64,000 nt of DNA, taken from Sanderia malayensis. Its lineage: Eukaryota; Cnidaria; Scyphozoa; Semaeostomeae; Pelagiidae. Position 1 is the first letter of the stretch. Each line of letters opens with the position of its first letter. Positions 10,977 through 20,786 of the stretch are shown piece after piece. Under the pieces are notes generated by a model, which did not search any database, was not told the DNA's origin, and saw only the letters and a program-made list of their open reading frames with translations. The translations under genes and the position numbers were made by a program. Location: positions 2,532,743 through 2,596,742 of the forward strand of contig RQOL01000374.1 of NCBI GenBank assembly GCA_013076295.1, written 5' to 3'.

Positions 10977-12628
10977 TAGACCCCTTTCACATTTACGTCA
11001 CATAGTGTTTGAAACTGAGACACGGCATTGAAATGGAGGCAACCGATGTAATCGCGACGCGCGCTTTTCTTGGCCTATTGTAGTTTGTATGGAATTTTGA
11101 GAAATCCGAGGTCAGTGATATAATATAACTCGTTATTTCACGGATTTAATTTCCTTGTTACCGATTTCAACGGATGTCCATAATTCTTTGATACCTAAAG
11201 AAGAGAAAGTTTATTGCTTGGAAGATCTTTGCTAGCTGAAAGTAAGATAATCAGAAATCTTTAAACGTGACCAGAAGAAATAGGCCGAAGCTTTACCCGA
11301 ACATCGATAAACAAACCAAATTTTAGTCTCATCAGAACAAGGATGAACCCTTAAAATTGCGAGAGGACTTGATTAGAGGATTTTCGAAGCAATAAGAAGA
11401 TTTTTTGCCACGCCAATGTTGCACTTGGTGGACTGAAGGTTCAAAATATTCAATTGTTTTGTTACCAGTAATGTTCAAGAATCGGGAAGCCAGTGTAAAA
11501 CTTTTTTGTGAGATTATCCGACTTCAACGTTTCAAATGAACAAATAGATGCTTTGACTTTTGTTAGTTACAACTATAGCTGCCCCATTTGATTTTCTAAT
11601 GAGCTAATTTTGGCTGATATGTCTGCAATTTGAAATTGGAAATCTTCACTCGTTGCAAAAGAGAAGAGTGCATTATATCATTTTCCAACTTGCCAGACTC
11701 AATTGGAAGATAGGTAGGAGAGTTGGTATCAAAATCAATTTGCATTGAAACAGTAAAGACCATGACTATTCCAATGGATAGTCATTATCAGGATCAATCT
11801 CGTCACTGAAACTTGGGAATTGTTCAGATGTACCCATGAATGAGCATAGAAATATTTCAAAAGGACCTGCTGGAAACTTTTGTTCTTTGCTTTTAGTTGT
11901 TGTTGAAGGGACAGTATCACAGTATCAGCTTGTAGATTTAAAGTACATACAGCACCAGGAACAAGGTGCCAGTGATTTGGGTTTACATACATTATTTATT
12001 TCATAATGTATACCATCTATATGGTAGCTTTCACTGATGTAGAAATGTTAGCAAATAACTTAATAAAACAGTTAATTTTGATTAATGTAATAAACTAGTT
12101 TTAGTTTACATTAATGGTTTCTTAAATTCATAAACAGATAAAATTTGAGTCAGTATATGATAATGGTGGGGTGGATGTTCAACCAAAGGAAATACTGTCT
12201 AATATTTCGTTTTATGTGAGCTGGTGTAAAATATTTTCCATATAGATAGATTGCGTTGTTGACTCTAAAACTGCCCATACCATCCACTCTTTTAATCAAA
12301 GTGCAAAAACGATGTTTCTCGAAATTTGACTACGGAAGATTAAAGAAACTTAGGCCGGTGCGTGACCCATCGCTATAAAAGTAGCCTCAATGCGCAATAG
12401 CCGCACATTGACGTCCCCAAATTCGTTTTTCTCCTTCGAAATATCTTTGGTTATATCAGATAGGTGTTCGCTACCGATTTTAACTTATTTTGTAATTATA
12501 AAGTACTTTAATCGCAATGATAACACAGGTTTGCAGTGGAAAAGTATCGGAAAGAAAATGACATTACATCGGTTGCCTCGTTTTCACGTTCGTGACTTAT
12601 GGTGTGACGTAATTGTGAAAGGGGTCTA
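10977..12628. mobile_element. nested inverted-repeat element
   Basis: Imperfect inverted repeats of about 80 bp: TAGACCCCTTTCACATTTAC at 10977, and the matching GTAATTGTGAAAGGGGTCTA ending at 12628. Further matching blocks follow inward (GAGGCAACCGATGTAAT near 11037 and its complement near 12565). The outermost bases read TA-GACCCC and GGGGTC-TA, so a TA duplication is possible, but the exact end is ambiguous. The interior has no recognisable coding sequence. It lies wholly inside the 3183-bp element. Confidence 0.65.
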
Positions 12629-12959
12629 TTGCAAAAGTATGCGCTTCAGTAAGAAAAGGAAATAGCAAGTAACGTGAGGAAAAAGTCACTTAGATGCTAA
12701 GATACCAACATCAATATATTCGGGTTGAAAAAATCAGCACTCTGGTTGTCCGTGTATATGGTTTCCTTTGGAAGGTTTGCCTTGTTTGCTTCACATACCA
12801 TGACGAAAGAGACATTTCAATATTGTTTTTATATAGATTTGTTTGCTGTTGTTGCTATTATTGTGTTATTGTGTTGTCGTTTAGAAATGCACCTCATATG
12901 AGTTTGTGCTTAATCTCTGATAATGACAATGATGAAAATTCGGGATTAACATGTTTTGT

Positions 12960-13256
12960 TATTGTTTCAGTGTATTTCCAGTTTAAGGGATAAGAACGTA
13001 TGAATTGATATACGACAAAAGCACTGTACAAATAAATTATAATGCCACATGAATAGTGCGTCATTTTTGAGTTAATTGCAAACTATTCCCTCTTTTACAG
13101 ATTCCCCTTTTTACAGATTCCCCCTTTTACAGATTCCCCCTTTTACAGATTTGAAAAAGGGGGAACATGACGTCATACGACATCGTGTGACGTCATATTC
13201 CCCCTTTTCTCCATTCCCCGTTCCCTGATTCCCCGTTCCCCCTTTTACAGATAGCC
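12960..13256 (-). repeat. right terminal inverted repeat
   Basis: Reverse complement of 10074-10390 with small differences in the number of CTGTAAAAGGGGGAA subrepeats. The inner edge is TTGTTTCAGTGTATTTCC at about 12962. Confidence 0.8.
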
Positions 13257-13266
13257 GAAAAAATGT
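13257..13266. repeat. 10-bp target site duplication, right
   Basis: GAAAAAATGT follows the right terminal repeat immediately and is identical to 10064-10073. Confidence 0.85.
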
Positions 13267-13961
13267 TGCTTGCAGGAAACTAAAAAGCATACTTCCGGGA
13301 GCAAGACATTTGTATTCAAATTGATCCGCTGTGACATTGACGCCTTTTTGAATTTTGACAGCAGGACAGTTCTCCGAACGATGTAATCCGTCAAGACGGG
13401 TTCCTGTTGTTAAAAACAAATTTTTGTTTTACACCAGTTTTTGTTGTAAAATGGATACAAAAGATACCACAATTCTGTTGCTTCACAAATGGTATCTATA
13501 CAATCAATACAAACATGAAAACAAAACCAGCCAAGCCAAGATTTCTTACAGAGTCATCGCTGAGAAGTGACATATGACGATGAGAGTCTCGGAGAGTGCG
13601 GTTTTTTTGCATTTTGTAAAAAAACATCCTCGGAGCAAATATACTACTTCTTGAAATAGCGGTCAGGTATTTCTGTAGAGAAAAAGGAGCCTGAATTGAA
13701 TAAAGCAATTACCGGTAACTTTTGCGCTTGCCATATGGGCTGTCTAAGTCTGATATATTACCATGCACATAAATTGTTACCATGGTTGATTTGTCACGTG
13801 TGTGAAGAAGATGTTCCAATTCGGACTTTATCTTGAATTTGGCAATGCTACAATGATAAATAATAATCGTCAATTTAATGATTAATCCGGTAATCCCAAT
13901 AGGAAAAGCCTGTCTTGGAAGACAATGTACATGATAGATGGGGATCAAAATAATCTGGCAA
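13267..13961. other. no recognised gene
   Basis: Short ORFs only. This is the 3' flank of the OTU-like gene (transcribed leftward) and may include its 3' UTR. No canonical polyadenylation signal stands out close to the stop. Confidence 0.4.
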
Positions 13962-16900
13962 TTACCTAGTCAAGCTGTCTTTCTTGATGTGGCAACAACA
14001 GCACCAGTTTGTCTTGTCCACATCATCTGAAACTGATGCACAAAGACAGTGGAAGAGACGTAAGCAAAATCTGCACTTTACTGTGTTAGTTTCCACATCT
14101 TCAGCAACATTGTTTATGCAGAAAGAGCCAATTGCACATAGCTCTGTTGTGGGATTTAAAATTGCATCCACTGGTGTAACTAATGGTACAACATGGTTGA
14201 TAATGCCATTTACTGTTGTTGGCACCCACATGAGACATATTGTGTTGCTTCCTTCTCCATGTTCTATGTCACGATTCAACACTTCATCATGTGAAATTGA
14301 CTCTATGTTCAGCTTCATTGCACCAGATATTAGGAACAAATGAAGTAAAGCTAGAAAAATACACTTTGTTACTTCAGAATGCAACAAAGACATAAAACAC
14401 AAACAGAGAACATCTTTTGTGAAACAAAAACAATAAAAAACTTTACTTTGTCTGTAATAGAGAAATGAGGCCTCCAGCATACAGCAAATTAACTTACTGG
14501 AATATCTGTATGGGTGAATTGAAGAATAAATTTCATCGTTCATGCACCTCAGCAGCCTCTCCCTATCATCAATGACACAGTCATATTTGTTGCTAATATC
14601 ATTTGTGGTAATGTGGTAGCTCAGTAACTTATTATCCATATCAAGACCCAAAAGCTACAAAAGAGGCATCACATATTGTCATGTTGTCAAGACCCAAAGT
14701 CACTTATCATCAAATTTGATAGCACCTTATCCTTATTAGGTGAAAAATTACCTTATTCATAACATCAGCCTCATGTTCTATACCATATTTAACGGAACAT
14801 AATTTTATTGCACACCAATTTCTTTCATGGCCATAGACAGCAACACTAACAGAACGGTACAAACATGTGCCATCTCCTTTGACATAATTGGCTTTTACCT
14901 TCTTGGCGCAAATGAGCTGGCACAAGATGTCGATGCCTGTTAAGAAGAACACATGTCAGAATAAACGAATACATCTAGATAATTTTCTGCAGATCATCAT
15001 AACATTTTAAAAAGTTTCAGAGGTATTACATGTATCACAATCACATTTATCATCTTGACAATCTGCACTTAAATAGAATTTCAAGGCAAAAATAGCAGTA
15101 AAAAGGCATCAATAATTACCAGTAGTGTATGCTCTCCATGTTTATTTGTGAAACAGTTGGTTCAAAATTCATTTCTGGCAACAGTTGCAAGCATCTTTGC
15201 AAGAGAGGCCTAGAAGATTCTTTGATGTCAGTGAGGAATGTTTCATAGTCTGCATCATTCCATAGGGAGCCCTTTAGAAATGGAGAATTAACTGAATCAA
15301 ACATGCAGTTATGTACAGCACAACAAGAGCTGAATTGAAACATTTTGGCTGTGTACATGTTGGTTGCATTATTAAACAATAGCATCCCTTGATACCATAT
15401 TTAGAGGGCAAGTGTTTAAAACTCTGCTACAGCTGCCTCAGTACAATCAAACTGCATTTCATAGAGATAAACAGAAGGGAAACAAGTATATGATTATGAT
15501 GAAAGAAATTCTATGAAATTAGTATATTAGTTACGAATTAGTAGCAACTTACCAGAATAGAATTTTTTCGTGCTTCTAGAAGATCATGATCTACAGATGA
15601 AAGCTGTTGTTCAGTATCATCTAGTGATTCAGCTACATTCTCGTTTTCTTCTAAAATCAATGCTTCAACACCTGGATCCACTTGAGTCACCATCTCAACA
15701 ATGTCATCATCCATATCTACTTCTTCTACTGTTCTTTCAACATGTCCAATCCCTGCCTCTGTGACTTCAGCTTCTTCTCCAGCAACATCTCCAGCATCCA
15801 CTCCTTCCATAGCTTCACTATTACCTGCATAATTTGGGATTCTTTGAGGCTGTTGAATCATACAGAAATGGTAACATGCCACAAGTATTTCGTCCAAGGC
15901 ATCCACTTTGAGTCTTGGAGAATTTCTTGTGGCAGCATTTGGTGACGAAAACAGAACATTTTGTGGCCACCATGATGGCCGAAGGTTATGGTTCCATTTA
16001 TTCCTCTTTATTACATCTAAAAGAAAAGTGAATGAAACTACATTGTTTGGAAAATTCAAAAATACATGCAATATCTTGGAAAAAATACATAAATGTTACC
16101 ATTTCCCAATACTGCATGGGTAATAAGCTTTCTTTTGTCATCAATTGTTTTTGTATTCAGCAACTGATCCAAGGTGTGCTTTTTGAATACTTCCAAAACA
16201 TATGAATGAATATCTATTTTAAAGAAAACAATTAATGATAATGAAATAAAATCATATTTCTAAAAATATATATAAGAGCATGTCTGAAAGTTGTTAAGAG
16301 GCATGTTGATTACTGACTATTATGGCAATTCATATTTTATATGAAATACATATTAAATAAACATTGAGCTGAAATGCATGCAAAAATTTTCATAGAAACA
16401 GATTGATATAACAAACCACAGCTTTTATTAATTGGGCCAGTGCTGACTGAAGCCACATTGTTGCCACTCTGTTGCTCTTGCATAAATTTTATTGCAACAT
16501 CTAAAAATGTGGACCTGACAACTTCATTTTGTGCAAACTCAGCAAAAGCTGGTGGACCTAAATGAAATTTGGAAGGTCAATATTGTGTTTGTTTTGCCCT
16601 GGTGCACTGAAGTTGCAATAACAACTCCTCAATTTCACCAAATCTTGTCATCCCTATTGCTTGGAACTACAAAGAGCTGGTGACGATGGTGGGAAGCAAA
16701 CTCACAACCTCACTTGGTTTGCTTCACTGGAAAATATGAGGGATAAATAATACAGACAGCAAGCTTACCTAGGAGCTTGATATGAAGTTGGCCATCCTTG
16801 TCTTTGTAGAGGGTTAAAGTAACAGCTGGAAGTCCAGTCTTGATTTGCCATTTATCCAACTAATGGAAATGTGCATTTATTAAAAAAGAGCAAAGCAGCT

Positions 16901-17437
16901 GTTAAGTAATCTAAAGCAACTATAAATAAGCAAATACATTTGGGACTAGACATACTGTATAATTTTGAGGATGTGGCAGTTTTCTAGCTTAAACGTACCT
17001 TAGTTTGCATGCTTGCATAGTTTCGCCGGTCAATTCTGCGTCTTTCAGACTCAGACTTGCTGAAAACATTTTTCGCTGGTCCCCGTGTTTTCTAAAATGA
17101 GGCAATCTGACGAATAAACAAATAAGCAAAAAACAATCGACTTAGTATAGGTAGAATACAATTGCACCATTTTAACACTTAACTAAGTGTATGTTAGGTT
17201 ATTTGGGGTATATTCCTTCCTTCGTGCAAGGGCACAGAATTCCGATACCGGAATAAAAACAATATAATATGAAGAGAGAGTTAGTAACTACTTTTACAAA
17301 ACCATATTATAACCAAAGCTGTGTTTAAAAACATGGAACAGGCCCAAAAAAGCCTCGAAACAATCTAGTCTAAAGCTATCTGATTACATTACCCGTGTCT
17401 GTGCTGGATGACTTTGTTGTCTTTCTTCAGATTCCAT
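13962..17437 (-). CDS. OTU-like cysteine protease with PHD-like finger
   Basis: Multi-exon gene read leftward. The start is ATG at 17437 (MESEERQQSHPAQTR). Supported exons lie near 17395-17437, 16999-17091, 16771-16862, 16418-16560, 16104-16216, 15552-16020 (acidic tail), 15118-15390, 14756-14940, 14497-14655 and 13962-14343. The exon near 14.9 kb has VKGDGTCLYRSVSVAVYG, the Asp/Cys block of OTU deubiquitinases. A later exon has NTICLMWVP and INHVVPLV, which would supply the active-site His. The last exon ends in a Cys/His cluster (CRFCLRLFHCLC ... WCCCCHIKK) like a PHD finger, then a TAA. OTU enzymes cleave ubiquitin chains and PHD fingers bind histone tails, but both roles here are inferred. 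It is divergent from the ballast gene, 413 bp away. Exon limits are approximate. It could be transposon cargo. Confidence 0.6.
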
Positions 17438-17850
17438 ATTGATTATACAATTGAATAAAGTAGCGCTATAATTAAAACATTAACAAAAAACAAATCATCA
17501 TGACAACTGCATTCTTTCATTGCGACATGTGTTGTTACCGTTCAATTCAAATTTTATCTCTATATTCCAGGTATAGATTCATCAGAGCAATCAATAAACG
17601 AGGAAAAAAATTTTTTCGAAAAATAGCGGGAATCTCCCTCCTTTCCTTTGTGCCTCGTTTCAGGAAAAAATATTTCAATAACGAGGTTGTGTTGGTTGGT
17701 AGATAGCCAAATTCTGGCTTGTTTCATGCCTCGCATAATAGGCTGTGTTTAAAAATAGATCGAAATTCAACTCAATGTAGACATGCGCAGTAAGCGTCAC
17801 CTAAACTGATCACGTGAAAATTTTGAGATCAGTGGAGGAGAGAATGCAAA
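17438..17850. promoter_or_regulatory. divergent intergenic region of OTU-like and ballast genes
   Basis: 413 bp between two outward-facing start codons, so it must hold both promoters. The rightward half contains TAAAAATAGAT (17750-17760) and ATCACGTGAAAA (17809-17820). The leftward half is AT-rich with no motif I recognise. Confidence 0.5.
17750..17820 (+). promoter_or_regulatory. shared box pair upstream of ballast gene
   Basis: TAAAAATAGAT ends about 90 bp before the ATG, and an E-box CACGTGAA begins 40 bp before it. The same two boxes, in the same order and at nearly the same distances, precede the Kolobok-like transposase start on the other strand (28909-28975). They could be a common promoter or diverged terminal inverted repeats of one element. 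Confidence 0.5.
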
Positions 17851-19682
17851 ATGGCGCGCAGAAGAATAGAAATTCCAACAATTGATGATTTAGAGACAAT
17901 AGATGTTTCGGCAATAAAAAGTTCGTTGCTGATCTTTGGAAATAATGGCAGGCCCGAACTAAGTGAAAGGTAACTTCCATATGACTAAGAGTTTGTTTAT
18001 CATGTTAATTTTCACGGCCTACCTAGCTGGTCCTAGTATATTTCATAATATTCGACAGTAAATATTATACAGCAGGCACGACAGACACATGTAGCTGGCT
18101 ATTTTCCTTTTCAGTGCTGCACAAACGGGGACGAATTTGACGGATTTGAACCGGTCATTCTTGGAGTTGTCAATGTCAGAAGCCCCATCACATGAAACAA
18201 ATAAATGCAAGTGCCGAGGCATGTGCAAAAGAAAATGTCCCTGCCTCTCCGCATATACGAAATGTGGATCGAGATGTAAATGCAGTAAGGAAAAATGCCA
18301 AAACAAGAAAGAACAGGTAAATTATGTGGAACTATGTTATTCCTTTTGTAACTACCATGCACACTTTTTGGGATAACAAATAACATCTTTTACCACCTTT
18401 ACCACCAGTCTACAGAGTATGCATTGAAAACATTTTTGTATTGGCAAATGTTTCTACTATTAATTTTGCAATTTCATTCAATGTCAGGCAACAGTGCAAG
18501 AAAAAGATTTCGAAGATGGAACTGACACATCCAGCAATAGTGAAGATTCTGATGTAGAACTTTTATCTCCCCTTTCAGAGGTTGGAATTGATATCATTGT
18601 TACGTAATGACATTCAAGTCCCATTTAAAATAATTTTATGATGATAAAAATATTTTGTGTAGTATAGAACAAAAGTTAAATGACATTTTGGTTTTATTTC
18701 TGCAGCTAAATTCTTCCAGCTCAGATGATGAGAGCCAAGTTGGCAGGGTGAAGTGCCAATGCAAGGGAAAGTGCCAAAGAAAATGCCCCTGCAAGGAAGC
18801 AAATGTATTTTGCAGCATTTCTCTTTGTGCTTGTGCAAAAGACAAATGTATGCAACAAAAAGAGAAACATGGGCCAGTCAGAAAGACAACAGCTAAGTCC
18901 ATCGACGTAAAAACCATTGGTCAAAAGCAAAATATAAGATCAGATGCTGCCTATAATCAGGCAAAGGTATACTTAAATGATACAATTTAATACAAGAAAT
19001 ATTTTTTCCATTAAAGGTTTCAACATCACTATCACTATCATCATGTATGCAGTAGCGCGGGAAGGGTTGTTATCCCAAAAATATCAAATTTGTAATAACA
19101 TCCAACAAAATTTAGAAATTTGTGAAAATTTGTGTTCATGAATAAAATCCCATATGTTTTATTTCTCAGAAACAATGTGAATTGCTAGAGAGGAAGGAAA
19201 TAATTGAACTTCTGGCGGGAATGGCAAAATTTTCCCCTGCTCTTTGGGATCAGGTAAAAAAGTCCTCACATTCCCAAGATGGAAATGACATTGGAGATGA
19301 AAACAACACACCTGTGGAGACACCTAGTTGGTGTAAGTGTGGCCAGTGCGTTGAGATGCCAACACAGGCAGAGAGGGTTTGCTGCCAGAATAATGCAAAA
19401 AATCACGAACACCCGCTCTTCGAAAATCATTGCTTAACTGAACATAACTTGGAACTGGCAATGCAGTCCAATGCAGATCATCTGAACTATCCATTTGATC
19501 CAAGTAACAATGCGAGCTGGCGATATACTGCTTATAGACAATACACAATTTGGGTTTGGGGTAAGCTTGGCAGAAGTAACAGGAAGGTGATACCTTCTTG
19601 CATTGTGCATAAGATAAGGAAGAGATTCCCAGATCACAATGCCGTGTACACAGGGTTCATGGACAACGAATATTATCTGTGA
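17851..19682 (+). CDS. CXC domain plus P2X7-ballast-domain protein
   Basis: Five exons join in frame with GT/AG borders: 17851-17969, 18115-18316, 18488-18580, 18706-18966 and 19170-19682, giving 395 residues and a TGA stop. Two cysteine-rich CXC-type repeats (KCKCRGMCKRKCPC, about residues 64-90; KCQCKGKCQRKCPC, about 150-180) resemble the Tesmin/TSO1 DNA-binding CXC motif. The last exon is the zinc-binding ballast domain known from the cytoplasmic tail of vertebrate P2X7 receptors. It has WCKCGQCVEMPT, ERVCCQ, RYTAYRQYTIWVWGKLG and IPSCIVHKIRKRFP. There is no membrane segment, so it is not an ion channel; automatic annotation would probably call it P2X7-like. A nuclear DNA-binding protein is the likeliest role. 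It ends 17 bp from the stop of the convergent transposase. Confidence 0.85.
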
Positions 19683-20368
19683 TTTCTGTTTGTGAATATT
19701 ATATCTCGTTTTGCTTCATTTGAAGCCTGTCAACATGTTTGGCAAGTAGTTCTGCAGTTGCAGGTGCATTAAGTGAAGCAATGTTTTTCGCCAAACATGT
19801 GGTGGCAGCTCTTGCAACATTGCCAACCAAGAAACTATTTCTATCCATATGTCTTCTCCACAGTGTTTTTGCTAGGAGACCTAAAAATAATAATCATTGT
19901 GTATAAATACTCAAAATGATTCTGTTAGTTTTACCAAGGGGTACAAAGTTCCATTTTTTTTCTTATAGTACCTTTGATGTAATTGTACTTCTTTGGCTCA
20001 GCCACAGGAACAACATGCCAGTTCTTTGTCCTTTTACCCCACTTTCGCATATAAACCAGTTCGCCACCTTTTGTCTTCATTTGGGACCTTCCTGAATGGT
20101 GATTGTAATCGATATATGCGAGCTGATGTCTTGTCGTAAAAGCATCATGCTTATAGCCAATGCGCTTTGGGCAGTATTCGAGAATCAGACTGTGAAATAC
20201 CTGACATAAAAGAAATTGAAAGTAATTATAGTGCAAATGAGGGTAACAGTTTGCCGCAATTGATCCAAGATGTTTTTTAAATACTCACTTCAAGCATACC
20301 AGTGTGTCTGTTCCTTACATATTTTGGCATTTATTTTAGCCATTTTGGATCCAAAATGATCTCTCGTA

Positions 20369-20372
20369 ATTG
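20369..20372. repeat. BEL target site duplication, left
   Basis: ATTG immediately before the TGTCGAG end of the left LTR, matching 26133-26136. Confidence 0.8.
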
Positions 20373-20584
20373 TGTCGAGATCTTCGCTGTGAAATGACAA
20401 CAATAAACTCACGACAGTACGATTTTTGCTTATAATTGTAACAACGAAAACAACAGCTTTGAATAATAATACTCTCAAGATCGTAAAAAGCAACTAAAAA
20501 AATCACAGTTGGCTTAGTCCCTAAAAAAAGGTCACATAAGCGTAAAAAGTCAGCAAGTTCGGGGGGTCACCTCAGTTCTTCACA
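20373..20584 (-). repeat. BEL 3' LTR
   Basis: 212 bp. In the sense direction it begins TGTGAAGAACTGAGG and ends CTCGACA, giving the usual TG..CA borders. It is identical by eye to 25921-26132. Confidence 0.92.
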
Positions 20585-20596
20585 CACTCCCCCCTA
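20585..20596 (-). other. BEL polypurine tract
   Basis: The sense strand reads ATAGGGGGGAGTG abutting the 3' LTR, the expected position for priming plus-strand DNA synthesis. Confidence 0.7.
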
Positions 20597-20786
20597 TTTG
20601 ACCCGAATAGGCGTCAAATAAGCGTACAAAGTCAAATAATAAATGTTCTTCACTCGTCTTCCAACTCCTTCTCTTCATAATTCAATGTCTCTATTACAGA
20701 TTGCTTTGCAACTTCTGCTGCTTTTCTTTTCGGTCTGAACTCTATTGCTTCAGGATCAAGATCCTTTTTCCCGTTAATATCACACT

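Larger units (their letters stand above)
10074..13256. mobile_element. non-autonomous inverted-repeat DNA transposon, 3183 bp
   Basis: The ends are inverted copies: GGCTATCTGTAAAAGGGGGA at 10074 and its reverse complement ending at 13256. Both are flanked by GAAAAAATGT. The terminal inverted repeats are long (about 10074-10390 and 12960-13256). Each contains several copies of CTGTAAAAGGGGGAA and a TGACGTCA-rich palindrome. The interior encodes nothing recognisable and includes a second, nested inverted-repeat element. A 10-bp duplication is in the range reported for MULE-like and IS4EU-like elements, but superfamily assignment from this alone is not possible. It must be mobilised in trans. 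Confidence 0.85.

Noticed and set aside
13984..14343. Plus-strand ORF over the OTU last exon
   Set aside because: It is antisense to the PHD-like and NTICLMWVP exon and resembles nothing.
17851..19682. P2X7 receptor gene
   Set aside because: Only the ballast domain is shared. There are no transmembrane segments and no P2X ectodomain cysteines, and CXC fingers occupy the N-terminal part.
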